NCBI GenBank assembly: GCA_022844125.1
Contig: JALHMI010000015.1
Location: 1 to 64,000 of the forward strand
Length of the DNA: 64,000 nt
Direction of reading: 5' to 3'
Source of the DNA: Pirellulales bacterium
GTDB lineage: Bacteria; Planctomycetota; Planctomycetia; Pirellulales; PALSA-1355
Part shown: positions 43,461 through 55,323 of the stretch, one piece after another
Position numbering within the stretch: position 1 is the first letter of the stretch
How the letters are laid out: each line of letters begins with the position of its first letter
The notes under the pieces: model-generated
The model's database searches: none
What the model saw: the letters and a program-made list of their open reading frames with translations, nothing else
Told to the model about the DNA's origin: nothing
Made by a program: the position numbers and the translations under genes

Positions 43461-44978
43461 GTGTCCAATCAGTACGTGGTTCTATCTCGAGCCGAAAATC
43501 AGGCGCGCGGTATCGGGCAGTATGCGCTCGACTTTCTCAACGGAGAGTTGGGCGAACCGGACGAATCGGTGTTCGACAAGACCGAGCAGTTTCACCTGGA
43601 CAGCATCGCCTGTGGCGTTTCGGCACTGGCGTGTTGTGCCAACGCTCCGCGCGTGCTGCGTCAGGAGGCGCTGGAGTATGTTTCGCAGGAACTGGGACAG
43701 GGCGTCCCGGTCTTCGGCTCGCGGATCAACGTGATGCCTGAGAAGGCCGTGGTGGCAAATAGCTCGGCCGTGCGCGAGTGGGATTCGAACGGCACGAACT
43801 TCGGCTACAACCCGGCGCGCGGCGCGACGCGCGGTGAATTCGGCCACAACGATTTCTATCCCGTGGCCGTCGCCGCGGCACAGCTCAAAGGATTTGACGG
43901 CCGGCAGACGGTGCGGGCGATGATCCTGCTCGATGAAATCCGCGGACGGCTGGCCGAGGTGTTTGCGCTGAAGAATTACAAGATCGACCATGTCGTGCAC
44001 GGCGCAATTGCGTCGGCTGCCTGCTATGGCGCGGTGCTCGGTGCGACGGTGGAACAGATCGAGTCGGCAATTGGCATGGTCGTGGCGCATTACATCCCAT
44101 TCCGGGCGATTCGGGCCGGCAAGCAACTCTCGGACTCGAAGGGCGCCTCGGCCGCGATCAGCTCCGAGGTGGCCGTGCTGAGTATGCGCCGCGCGATGCG
44201 AGGATTCATCGGCCCGGCCGACATCTTCCGCAATCCCGAGGCGATCTTCTGCCTGTTCGAAAAGCCCAAGGAGAAGAACACCAGTCCATTCGATTTGGCT
44301 TTGGGAGCCAGCGGCGACGACTTCGCCGTGATGGGAATGCACTTCAAGCTCGGGCTGTATGAACACCAATCGGCCGGGGCGATCCAAGGTCTGATGGATC
44401 TGTTAAGCACCAATCCCGGCCTGCTCGATGATCCTGAGAACCTCAAGAAGATGCGGATCACGATCTACGAGCCGGCGTTCGGGATCATCGGAGATCCAGC
44501 CAAACGCGACCCGCGTACCCGCCAAAGCGCGGATCACTCGATGGTCTACATTATCGCGACGCTCTTGCGGAAGGCTTACCAGCAGAAGAAGCCGGGCTGG
44601 AAGGAACTGATGTTGGTGCCGGCCGACTATGACGACGATGCGATTGTGGATCCGCTCACCCGGCGGTTGATCGACTTGATCGAGTTCCGTCACGGCGGCA
44701 AAGAGTACGACGATCGCTATCCGGACGGCATTCCCACGACGCTGGAAATCGACCACGTCAAGCTCGGCCACGTCTCGAGCGGGCTGGTGATGTACCCGGA
44801 GGGTCACGCCCGCAATACCAGCGGCAACTTGAACGGCCTGCTCGAACACAAATTTCGCACGCTGGCCGGGCTCGGCGTTCGCGACGTCGACGCGCTGTAT
44901 CGCCGGTTTACCAACCTTGTCGAGAAGTCGGCGGACGAGATCGCGAACCTGTACGATTTCCAAATCGTCAATTGCTAA
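43461..44978 (+). CDS. MmgE/PrpD family protein (2-methylcitrate dehydratase-like)
   Basis: 505 residues from GTG 43461, which has ACGGAGG 10 bases upstream; the longest frame (43254) has no such site. MmgE/PrpD enzymes dehydrate 2-methylcitrate or related tricarboxylic acids. Seen motifs: WDSNGTNFGYNP, GEFGHNDFYPVAVAAAQL, KIDHVVHGAIASAACYG, and SMVYIIATLLRKA. The N-terminal 60 residues are helical. No other methylcitrate-cycle gene (prpB, prpC) is nearby, so the actual substrate is open. truB follows at 74 bases on the same strand. Confidence 0.88.
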   Translation: MSNQYVVLSRAENQARGIGQYALDFLNGELGEPDESVFDKTEQFHLDSIACGVSALACCANAPRVLRQEALEYVSQELGQGVPVFGSRINVMPEKAVVANSSAVREWDSNGTNFGYNPARGATRGEFGHNDFYPVAVAAAQLKGFDGRQTVRAMILLDEIRGRLAEVFALKNYKIDHVVHGAIASAACYGAVLGATVEQIESAIGMVVAHYIPFRAIRAGKQLSDSKGASAAISSEVAVLSMRRAMRGFIGPADIFRNPEAIFCLFEKPKEKNTSPFDLALGASGDDFAVMGMHFKLGLYEHQSAGAIQGLMDLLSTNPGLLDDPENLKKMRITIYEPAFGIIGDPAKRDPRTRQSADHSMVYIIATLLRKAYQQKKPGWKELMLVPADYDDDAIVDPLTRRLIDLIEFRHGGKEYDDRYPDGIPTTLEIDHVKLGHVSSGLVMYPEGHARNTSGNLNGLLEHKFRTLAGLGVRDVDALYRRFTNLVEKSADEIANLYDFQIVNC

Positions 44979-45052
44979 CGCGGTGCACCTTGGCGTGCAA
45001 TCCACGCTTTCCCTGCGCACGCGCTGATTACTTCATTCACCACTGAGTTCCC

Positions 45053-45922
45053 ATGCAACTTTTCGGGCTGCTGAATCTGAACAAGCCGGCGGGCATCACC
45101 TCGCGCCGGCTGGTCGACATGATCCAGCGGCTCGACCGCTCGGTGAAAGTGGGGCATGCCGGCACGCTGGACCCGCTGGCCACTGGGGTGGTGGTGGTCG
45201 GCGTGGGGCACGCGACTCGCCTGGTCGAATACCTGCAGGAGATGCCGAAGCAGTATGAGGCAGTGTTTCTGCTCGGCCGATCTAGCACGACCGAGGACAT
45301 TGAAGGCGCGATCACGGAACTACCCGATGCGGTCCCTCCTGCGCGTGAGGCCCTGGAAGAGGCTGCCCGCAGCCTCAGCGGCGAAATCGAGCAGCGTCCA
45401 CCGGCGTTCTCGGCGCTGAAAGTCGGGGGCCGCCGCGCCTACGACCTGGCCCGTGCCGGAGAGACGCCCGACCTGCGAGCGCGGATGGTGCGGGTGGACG
45501 AACTCACGATCACGCACTACGAGTATCCCGAGCTGCGCGTGACGGTGAAATGTAGCGGCGGTACCTACATCCGTTCGCTGGGCCGCGATCTGGCGGAGCT
45601 GGTTGGGTCGGCCGGCGTAATGTCGGCGCTGGCCCGGACCGCCGTCGGAGACTTCAAGCTCTCCGATTCACTCGATCCGGAGATTCTCACTCGCTATAAC
45701 CTCGCAGAGCATCTGCTTGATCCGCGACTGGCCGTGCGGGGCATCATGGAGGAGCTCACGCTATCGGCTGAGGATCAACGACGCGTCGCTCACGGGCTGT
45801 CCATCACTTTGCCTGAGGTACAGCCAGACCGGGTGGCAGCTTTGGACGACACGACGCGACTTGTGGCCGTTCTCGAACGGCGACCGGACGGCACGTTCAA
45901 AGCCGCAAAGAATTTCACGTAG
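45053..45922 (+). CDS. truB: tRNA pseudouridine-55 synthase TruB
   Basis: 289 residues. Converts U55 in the T-loop of tRNAs to pseudouridine. The catalytic aspartate is Asp40 in VGHAGTLDPLATGVV; LLNLNKPAGITSRRLVD opens the protein and GGTYIRSLGRDLAELVG is a conserved block. The C-terminal 50 residues correspond to the short PUA-like tail. No rbfA/infB genes are adjacent, unlike the common bacterial order. It converges with a small membrane protein gene 64 bases downstream. Confidence 0.95.
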   Translation: MQLFGLLNLNKPAGITSRRLVDMIQRLDRSVKVGHAGTLDPLATGVVVVGVGHATRLVEYLQEMPKQYEAVFLLGRSSTTEDIEGAITELPDAVPPAREALEEAARSLSGEIEQRPPAFSALKVGGRRAYDLARAGETPDLRARMVRVDELTITHYEYPELRVTVKCSGGTYIRSLGRDLAELVGSAGVMSALARTAVGDFKLSDSLDPEILTRYNLAEHLLDPRLAVRGIMEELTLSAEDQRRVAHGLSITLPEVQPDRVAALDDTTRLVAVLERRPDGTFKAAKNFT

Positions 45923-45986
45923 CGCTGCGCGCAAGCCCCGATACTGGTCGGCCGAACCCGCGGCGGTGGCCCCGAATGGCACCCGG

Positions 45987-46232
45987 TTATGACAGCGGGC
46001 GGTCGCCGCCACGAAACCAAAAAAACAGTCGCGCAACCGCCCCCATCAATCCAATGACGGAAAACGTCAGGGCCCAGGCCAACCAGAAGTGACGGACGTT
46101 CGATGATTTGACGTCGCTTCCGATCCAGGGGGCAACGACGGGCACGAACGACCAGGCGGTCATGAACACGCCCGCAACGAACGTGATCCAAAACATCCCT
46201 AGGAGGCTGAATTGTCGGCGGTCTTTGCTCAT
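45987..46232 (-). CDS. Small two-helix membrane protein
   Basis: 81 residues from ATG 46232 (MSKDRRQFSLLG), chosen because the longer frame upstream is Arg/Gln-rich. Two hydrophobic helices (LLGMFWITFVAGVFMTAWSF and FWLAWALTFSVIGLMGAVAR) flank a short periplasmic or cytoplasmic loop (GSDVKSSNVRH). FSLLGMFWITF-like openings occur in several short planctomycete membrane proteins. Function unknown. Confidence 0.6.
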   Translation of the reverse strand: MSKDRRQFSLLGMFWITFVAGVFMTAWSFVPVVAPWIGSDVKSSNVRHFWLAWALTFSVIGLMGAVARLFFWFRGGDRPLS

Positions 46233-46729
46233 TCCGGCATTGTAGCAGGGGCGTTTATTTAGTTGGTGCCATTCCCGGGTAGCTCCGCCGGGTAGGCCCC
46301 GGCCTTGCCGGGGCGCCGCGCGTTCGTTTTGCGCTTGAGCCGACGCGGCCGCGCGCATTTCAGGAACCCCGCTGGCAGGGCCGGGGGCTGCTGGCGGCGA
46401 AGAATCACGACTCGCTAGCCGACACGGTACTGCGAAGCAGGGCGATCACTACAACCGCGTCAGCCCCTGCCGCCACTCTAAATACCTGGCCAATCGAGCA
46501 GCGATTTCTCACACGCCTCGATTTGCATGCTAGGCTTCCAATGGACTAATCCCTGCCGAGTCTGCGACGACCGTCTGCGCGCCGCTGGCCCGTACGACAG
46601 TGCGTAGCTGGACTCAAGTACCTCGCCCAGTGACTTCGAGTGAATGGATTCGCCGCGCGGCCGTCTCACGGCTGGCCTCGCGACGACAGGCCTGCTTACC
46701 CCTGCCAAACGGGGGACGGCAAGAAAGGA
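46233..46729. other. Intergenic region upstream of ftsK
   Basis: 497 bases between divergent genes. It contains the GC-rich hairpin repeat at 46296-46314 and otherwise no supported feature. The stretch directly before ftsK (46680-46729) is a possible leader with GGGGGACGG at 46711-46719. Confidence 0.4.
46296..46314. repeat. GC-rich hairpin repeat (GCCCCGGC-CTT-GCCGGGGC)
   Basis: A perfect 8-bp stem with a 3-nt loop, preceded by TAGCTCCGCCGGGTAG. Its core is the same as in the element at 10179-10197. Confidence 0.6.
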
Positions 46730-49354
<2,625 letters not shown>

Positions 49355-49453
49355 CACACCCCCGTGGGCTACTATTTGCCAGGGCGGCCGATTGCTGGTT
49401 GAATAGGGGCGCAACCGAGCCTGCCCCCAAACCTTCCTCCTGGAGCGACCACC

Positions 49454-50320
49454 GTGACGACGCGACGAACTTTCGGAACGACTTGCCTGGCCCTGGTGGC
49501 TGCGGCCTTTTGCACAAACCTGCCCGCCGCGGATGCGCCTAAGAAGCCCGCTCGCATGCTGATGGTGACCCAGAGCGCCGGCTTCAAGCACGGCTCGGTC
49601 TCACGCAAGGAGAATCAGCTCTCGCCGGCCGAACGGGCGATGACCGAACTGGGCATTGCGAGCAACCTGTTCCGCGTCGACACCACGCAGGACGTCAGCA
49701 CGCTCACCAAGGAGCAGCTCGACGGCTATGACATCGTGATGTTCTACACGACCGGCGATCTGCCGTTCAAAGAGGAAGTGCGGGACTATCTGTTCAACGA
49801 TTGGGCGAAGCAGAAGGGGCACGGCTTCCTCGGCGCCCATTCGGCCGCGGACACCTATCACAACTACGAGCCCTATTGGGACATGATCGGCGGCACGTTC
49901 AACGGACATCCTTGGAATGCCGGCGACAAGGTGACGATCACGGTTCACGACCAGGATTTTCCCGCCAGCAAGCCCTGGGGCGACGAGTTCGAGATCACCG
50001 ACGAAATCTACCAGTTCAAGAATTGGCAGCCCGAGAAGGTGCACGTGCTGATGAGCTTGAACATGGAAAAAACGAAGCTCAAGAAGCCGTACCACGTGCC
50101 GATCGCCTGGATCAAGAATTACGGCGACGGCAAAGTGATGCACATGAGCCTGGGACATCGCGAGGATGTCTGGACCAATCCCAAGTACATGGAATCGCTG
50201 TTGGGGGGCATTAAATGGATGCTAGGCTTGGAAGCGGGAGATGCCACGCCGAATCCCGAGGTTTCCAGCCAGCAAGAGGCCAAGGCGAAAGCCGACTTCG
50301 CGGCCGCCCAAGCCAAGTAA
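49454..50320 (+). CDS. Secreted ThuA-domain protein
   Basis: 288 residues, GTG start with TGGAGC about 9 bases upstream. Signal peptide 1-26 (FCTNLPAADA). The ThuA fold, related to class I glutamine amidotransferases, shows ARMLMVTQSAGFKHGSV, YDIVMFYTTGDLPF, HGFLGAHSAADTYHNY, IGGTFNGHPW and VPIAWIKNYGDGKVMHMSLGH. The family is named after trehalose utilisation but most planctomycete members have unknown substrates, probably glycans. The RND membrane-fusion protein begins only 26 bases downstream, so the two are likely in one transcript. Confidence 0.88.
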   Translation: MTTRRTFGTTCLALVAAAFCTNLPAADAPKKPARMLMVTQSAGFKHGSVSRKENQLSPAERAMTELGIASNLFRVDTTQDVSTLTKEQLDGYDIVMFYTTGDLPFKEEVRDYLFNDWAKQKGHGFLGAHSAADTYHNYEPYWDMIGGTFNGHPWNAGDKVTITVHDQDFPASKPWGDEFEITDEIYQFKNWQPEKVHVLMSLNMEKTKLKKPYHVPIAWIKNYGDGKVMHMSLGHREDVWTNPKYMESLLGGIKWMLGLEAGDATPNPEVSSQQEAKAKADFAAAQAK

Positions 50321-50346
50321 CCCGACCCGGTTCAAAGCGGTAGTTC

Positions 50347-51561
50347 ATGGCGATCAACAGGCGATCGATGTTAGCACTGGTGCTGGCGGTCGCGCTGTCG
50401 CCAGCGCTCGTGGGTTGCGGCTCTTCGCGCGCCCAACCGCAGGTGACGATCCGCCCTGAGACCGTGACGGTTGCTCCGCCGCAGCAGATCGAGGTGACGG
50501 ACACCTACTACTTTGAAGGCTACACGGAAGCCGTCGAGAGCGTGGACGTCTACTCGCAAGTCAACGGCTATCTGAGCAAGATCTATTTCATGGATGGCGC
50601 GGTCGTCAAAGAAGGCGACCCGCTGTTCCTGATTGATCCGCGACCTTATCAGGCGGTGTACGATCAGGCCAAGGCCGAGGTGAATCGCGTCCAGCGCACG
50701 CTCGACCGACTGAACAAGGATCTGGCCCGAGCCGAGACGCTGCTGCCGAAGAAGACGATCACCCAGGAGGAGTACGATCGGGTGTTCGCCGAACATGCGG
50801 CCGCCACGGCCGAGTTGGCCTCGCGCCAGGCGGCACTCGAAACGGCAAATCTGAATCTGCATTTCGCCGCGATCCGCTCGCCCATCAGCGGCCGCATCAG
50901 CCGGCGAATGGTCACGGTGGGTAACCTGGTGACGGCCAACACCACACTGCTGACGACCATCGTCTCGATCAAACCGATCTACGCCTACTTCGATGTCGAT
51001 GAACCGACGGTGTTGCGCATCCAGCAGGCCATCCGCGAAGGGAAGATCGAGAGCGCCCGGGTGGCCAAGGTTCCGGTTTTCCTGGGGCTGGATGTTGATG
51101 AAGGGTATCCCTACCAGGGCGTAATCGACTTTGTCGACAATACGATTGACCCGAACACGGGCACGCTGAAGATTCGCGGCGTCTTTGCGAATGAGAACGA
51201 AGCGCTTTCGCCGGGGCTGCATGCGCGGATCAAGCTGCCGATGGGCAAGCCCTACATGGCGCTGGCGATTCCTGAACGTGCCATCGCCACCAACCAGGGG
51301 CGGAAAATCGCTTATGTCGTCGATGACAAGAACGTGGTTCATGAGCGAGTGCTCACGCTGGGACCGCTCGAAGGCGAAATGCGCGTGATCCGCGAGGGGT
51401 TACAGTCCGAAGACAGGGTGATCGTCAACGGCTTGCAGCGCGTTCGTGAGGGGGCAGTCGTCGATCCGCAAACGGCCGAGGGTCAGAGTAAGCTCGCCGC
51501 GGCGCCAGCGACCGCAGCGCCCTCGAAAGAATCGATACCGCAGCGAAAGGACGAGGGATGA
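50347..51561 (+). CDS. RND efflux periplasmic adaptor (membrane fusion protein)
   Basis: 404 residues. A lipobox (ALSPALVGC, Cys24) anchors it to the inner membrane. VDVYSQVNGYLSKIYFMDG starts the lipoyl/beta-barrel hairpin, and the long helical hairpin (QAKAEVNRVQRTLDRLNKDL and EHAAATAELASRQAAL) reaches to the outer-membrane channel. IRSPISGRISRRMVTVGNLV, YFDVDEPTVLRIQQ and LKIRGVFANENEALSPGLHARI are AcrA/MexA signatures. It pairs with the transporter 66 bases downstream. No TolC-type gene is visible within the window. Confidence 0.92.
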   Translation: MAINRRSMLALVLAVALSPALVGCGSSRAQPQVTIRPETVTVAPPQQIEVTDTYYFEGYTEAVESVDVYSQVNGYLSKIYFMDGAVVKEGDPLFLIDPRPYQAVYDQAKAEVNRVQRTLDRLNKDLARAETLLPKKTITQEEYDRVFAEHAAATAELASRQAALETANLNLHFAAIRSPISGRISRRMVTVGNLVTANTTLLTTIVSIKPIYAYFDVDEPTVLRIQQAIREGKIESARVAKVPVFLGLDVDEGYPYQGVIDFVDNTIDPNTGTLKIRGVFANENEALSPGLHARIKLPMGKPYMALAIPERAIATNQGRKIAYVVDDKNVVHERVLTLGPLEGEMRVIREGLQSEDRVIVNGLQRVREGAVVDPQTAEGQSKLAAAPATAAPSKESIPQRKDEG

Positions 51562-51627
51562 GCTCGGCGGTCTGAAAGGACGTCCGGCAACGATGCCAAT
51601 CTTCCGCCGCCTTGACCTCGAACAGCT

Positions 51628-54600
51628 ATGGCTCGGTTCTTCATCGACCGCCCGATCTTCGCCTGGGTGATTTCGATCGTGATCGTGTTCGGCGGGCTGG
51701 CGTCGATCTACTTTCTGCCGATTGCCCAGTATCCGGAGATCACGCCCCCCACGGTGCAGGTCTCCTGCATCTATGCCGGCGCCAGCGCGCGCGTGGTGGC
51801 CGATACCGTGGCTGCGCCCATCGAGCAGCAGGTGAACGGCGTCGAGAACATGCTCTACATGTCGTCGCAGTGTACGAACGATGGCGGCTACAACCTGACG
51901 GTGACCTTCGCGCTGGGCACGAGCCTGGACATGGCCCAAGTGCTCGTGCAAAACCGCGTTTCGCAGGCGATGCCCACTTTGCCCGACGTGGTGAAGGCGA
52001 CCGGCGTCACCGTGAAGAAACGCTCGCCCAGCATTCTGCTCGTGGTGAACCTGTATTCGGAAACCAATCCCGAGACCAAGCGACCTTACTACGATCAGCT
52101 CTATCTGTCGAATTACGCCACGATTCAGATTCGCGATGAATTAACGCGAATCCACGGCGTGGGTGATGTATCGCTGCTCGGACAGCAGGACTACAGCATG
52201 CGGGTCTGGCTGGATCCCAACCGGCTGCAGGCCCGAAACCTGACCGCGGCGGACATTGTCGCCGCGCTGCGCGAGCAGAACGTCCAGGTCGCGGCCGGGC
52301 AGCTGGGGCAGCCGCCGGCGCCAGCGGGCGTCGACTTTCAGTACACGATGACCACGCTCGGCCGCTTGACCGAGCCCGAGCAGTTCGCCGACATCATTAT
52401 CAAGACGGGCGCTAGTGGCGAAGTGACGCACCTGAAGGACGTCGCCCGAATCGAGCTTGGCGCCCGCAACCAGGACACTCGCTGCTATCTGGATGGGCAG
52501 CCGAGCGTGGGGCTGGCGACCTTTCAGCTTCCTGGCGCGAATGCGCTGGAAACAGCCGAGAGTATCCGCGCCAAGATGGACGAGTTGTCCAAAGCGTTTC
52601 GGCCGGGGCTCAAGTACGCGATCGTCTATGACACGACGCCTTTCATCGAAGAGTCGGTCGCCGAAGTGTTCAAGACATTGCGCGATGCGATTATTCTCGT
52701 GGCCGTCGTGATCCTGCTGTTCCTGCAGGACTGGCGGAGCGTGATCCTGCCGCTGATCGACGTCGGCGTCTCGTTGATTGGCACGTTCGCGGTCATGCTC
52801 GCGTTGGGATTTACGATTAACAATCTCACGCTGTTTGGTCTGGTGCTGGCGATTGGGATCGTGGTCGACGACGCGATCGTGGTGCTCGAGAACATCGAGC
52901 GGTGGCTCGCCAAGGGGCTACCGGTTCGCGAAGCCACGATCGGCGCCATGCAGGAAATCACGCCAGCGATCATTGCCATCACGCTAGTGCTGTGCTCGGT
53001 GTTTCTGCCGAGCGCCTTGATTCCCGGCATCTCGGGGCAGTTCTATCGGCAGTTCGCCCTCACGATCGCGGCGTCGATGATCATTTCGGCAGTCAACGCA
53101 ATGACGATGACACCGGCCCGGGCGACGGCGATTTTCAAGAACCGGAAGGTGAGTGCTCATGGGCACCTGGAAGGTCAGGAGGCTCTGCCGCGCTGGGGCG
53201 TGGCGCTGCTGCTTGGCTGGATTACGGGGCTGGTGCTGGCTCCGATAGTTGGCGCCGCGGGAGTCGATGTCACAAGTCCGTCGTGGAGCGCGTGGGCCAT
53301 TTACCTTGCCCTGATGCTGCCGGGTCTGATCGCAGGCTGGTTCTTGTCAGGGCTGGTCAACAAGCTGTTGGGCCTGGTGTTTAAGGGATTCAATCGTGCG
53401 TTTGACGCGTTCACGCAGTTGTATGGCGCTACGGTCGCCTGGGCCTTGCGACTCAGTTTCTTGGTTCTGATCGTCTACGGCGGACTCTTGGGGCTGACGT
53501 ATCTGGGCTTCACCCGCGTGCCGATCGGTTTCATTCCGATCCAGGACAAGGGTTATGTTCTGGCTAACATTCAGCTTCCCGACTCGGCGTCGCTCGAACG
53601 GACGATGGAGGTGGCCAAGAAGCTCGAGAAGATCGCCCACAAGATTCCGGGCGTCGCCCACACGGTTTCCATCCCCGGCCAGTCGTTCGTGCTGAACGCG
53701 GTGAGCTCGAACTTTGGCTCGATGTTTATCATTCTCGAACCGTTTCACGATCGGCACGGAGCGGCAATGAGTGCAGACGGGGTGCTGGCGCAGCTTCGCC
53801 GGCGTTGTTATGAGGAGATTCAAGAGGCGCAAGTCGCGATTTTTCCGGCCCCTCCGGTCGACGGTTTGGGAAACGCAGGCGGCTTCAAGCTGATGCTCGA
53901 GGACCGCGGCGACTTGGGGCTTGATGTCCTGCAAGGTCAGGGCGATCTGCTCGCAGCGCGCGCGAACGAGCAGCCGGGACTGGTCGGTGTGATGAACACT
54001 TTTCGCGCCGACGCCCCGCAGCTTTATGTCGACATTGACCGCAGCAAGGTCAAGATGATGGGCGTCGAACTGTCCGACGTGTTCGCCACGCTGCAGTACT
54101 ACCTCGGTGGGTACTACGTCAACGATTTCAATCGCTTCGGACGCACCTGGCAGGTGAACGTGCAGGCCGAAGCACCGTACCGTATGACTGCGGCCGGCGT
54201 GCGGCAACTGCGCGTCCGCAACAACCAGGGCGACATGATTCCGCTGGGCACGGTGGCCACGATCGAGGACACCACTGGGCCGGTGCTGCTCACTCGCTAC
54301 AACATGTACCCGGCCGCGGCGATTCAAGGCGCTTCGCTTCCCACCGTGAGCAGCGGTCAGGTAATCAGCCTGATGGAGCAAGTGGCCGCCGAGACGCTGC
54401 CAGACAGTATCGTGCCGGAGTGGACGGAACTCACTTATATGCAGATTCTGGCCGGCAGCACGGCGATCTTCGCCTTCGTCGGCGCGGTGGTACTGGTATT
54501 TCTGGTGCTGGCCGCGCAATACGAAAGCTGGTCGATGCCGCTGGCCGTGATTCTGGTCGTGCCGATGTGTGTGTTGTCGGCCGTCATTGGCGTGGCCTTG

Positions 54601-54999
54601 ATGCGGATGGATATCAACATCTTCGTGCAGGTCGGCTTCGTGGTGCTGGTAGGGCTCGCGAGCAAGAACGCGATCCTGGTCGTCGAGTTTGCCCGTGAGT
54701 TGCGGCGAGTGCAAGGCATCAGCGCCTTCGAAGCGGCGATCGGCGCCAGCAAGACCCGCTTGCGGCCAATCGTGATGACTTCCTTCGCGTTCATTTTGGG
54801 CGTTGCTCCGCTGGTCATCGCCACCGGAGCTGGCGCCGAAATGCGGCGCACCCTGGGAACCGCCGTGTTCAGCGGCATGCTGGGCGTGACGCTGTTTGGA
54901 CTGTTGCTCACGCCGGTGTTCTACTACGTGGTGGAGCGCTGGTTCGGCACGGCCGTGCCGGCGAAGCCGCCCGAGTTGGAGAAGCCGGCGACAGTTTAG
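51628..54999 (+). CDS. RND efflux transporter, HAE1/AcrB type, with an inserted helical pair
   Basis: 1123 residues compared with about 1050 for AcrB. FFIDRPIFAWVISIVIVFGG opens the first helix; the proton-relay acids are Asp414 and Asp415 in IGIVVDDAIVVLEN and the matching lysine lies in GLASKNAILVVEF. VVAQGSDL is not part of it; KRSPSILLVVNLYSE and QPSVGLATFQLPGANALETA show the docking/porter region. The pump exports a lipophilic compound with proton counterflow. Between the sixth and seventh transmembrane segments, about residues 505-590, there is an extra stretch (LEGQEALPRWGVALLLGWIT, then WAIYLALMLPGLIAGWFLSG) predicting two more membrane helices. AcrB has only a short amphipathic loop here. 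The transporter is followed by a lipoprotein and an acyltransferase gene. Confidence 0.92.
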   Translation: MARFFIDRPIFAWVISIVIVFGGLASIYFLPIAQYPEITPPTVQVSCIYAGASARVVADTVAAPIEQQVNGVENMLYMSSQCTNDGGYNLTVTFALGTSLDMAQVLVQNRVSQAMPTLPDVVKATGVTVKKRSPSILLVVNLYSETNPETKRPYYDQLYLSNYATIQIRDELTRIHGVGDVSLLGQQDYSMRVWLDPNRLQARNLTAADIVAALREQNVQVAAGQLGQPPAPAGVDFQYTMTTLGRLTEPEQFADIIIKTGASGEVTHLKDVARIELGARNQDTRCYLDGQPSVGLATFQLPGANALETAESIRAKMDELSKAFRPGLKYAIVYDTTPFIEESVAEVFKTLRDAIILVAVVILLFLQDWRSVILPLIDVGVSLIGTFAVMLALGFTINNLTLFGLVLAIGIVVDDAIVVLENIERWLAKGLPVREATIGAMQEITPAIIAITLVLCSVFLPSALIPGISGQFYRQFALTIAASMIISAVNAMTMTPARATAIFKNRKVSAHGHLEGQEALPRWGVALLLGWITGLVLAPIVGAAGVDVTSPSWSAWAIYLALMLPGLIAGWFLSGLVNKLLGLVFKGFNRAFDAFTQLYGATVAWALRLSFLVLIVYGGLLGLTYLGFTRVPIGFIPIQDKGYVLANIQLPDSASLERTMEVAKKLEKIAHKIPGVAHTVSIPGQSFVLNAVSSNFGSMFIILEPFHDRHGAAMSADGVLAQLRRRCYEEIQEAQVAIFPAPPVDGLGNAGGFKLMLEDRGDLGLDVLQGQGDLLAARANEQPGLVGVMNTFRADAPQLYVDIDRSKVKMMGVELSDVFATLQYYLGGYYVNDFNRFGRTWQVNVQAEAPYRMTAAGVRQLRVRNNQGDMIPLGTVATIEDTTGPVLLTRYNMYPAAAIQGASLPTVSSGQVISLMEQVAAETLPDSIVPEWTELTYMQILAGSTAIFAFVGAVVLVFLVLAAQYESWSMPLAVILVVPMCVLSAVIGVALMRMDINIFVQVGFVVLVGLASKNAILVVEFARELRRVQGISAFEAAIGASKTRLRPIVMTSFAFILGVAPLVIATGAGAEMRRTLGTAVFSGMLGVTLFGLLLTPVFYYVVERWFGTAVPAKPPELEKPATV

Positions 55000-55049
55000 T
55001 GTGCGAGTGGTCGTCCTACGGCGTGGTCGTCGTTACAATACTGACACGC

Positions 55050-55067
55050 GGCGGCTCGGAGGCCGCC
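55050..55067 (+). terminator. Possible weak terminator after the RND genes
   Basis: GGCGGC (55050-55055) and GCCGCC (55062-55067) form a 6-bp stem with a 6-nt loop, followed by AAAATTGTTT. The T run is interrupted, so this is only a candidate. Confidence 0.3.
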
Positions 55068-55095
55068 AAAATTGTTTCATTTGGGAGCATCTGCA

Positions 55096-55323
55096 ATGAA
55101 GCGTATTCTGGCGATGTTGTCGCTGGCGGTTCTCTTGGGCTCGACCGGCTGCGGTGCTGATGGTGATCCGATCGGCGCTGGCGTGGGCGATTCCGGCATC
55201 TCGGGCGGCACGGGTGGCGAAGGTTCCGGTCCCACGGGCACCGGCGGCGGCGTCCCCGGTGAAAATCCCGCTGGCGATGTCCTTGACTCCGGCGGCACAG
55301 GTACGGATGCACCCTCATCCTAA
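55096..55323 (+). CDS. Small Gly-rich lipoprotein
   Basis: 75 residues from ATG 55096, GGGAG 8 bases upstream. A signal sequence ends in a lipobox (LLGSTGC, Cys19). The mature part is almost entirely Gly, Ser, Thr, Pro and Asp (GAGVGDSGISGGTGGEGSGP) and should be disordered. The last codons overlap the start of the acyltransferase gene by 17 bases, so the two are translationally coupled. Function unknown; a short spacer-like surface lipoprotein is the only guess the composition allows. Confidence 0.65.
   Translation: MKRILAMLSLAVLLGSTGCGADGDPIGAGVGDSGISGGTGGEGSGPTGTGGGVPGENPAGDVLDSGGTGTDAPSS

Noticed and set aside
53347-54714. Minus-strand open frame of 455 codons opposite the RND transporter
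   Set aside because: Low-complexity His/Gln/Arg composition and full overlap with the conserved transporter frame; explained by GC-rich codon bias.
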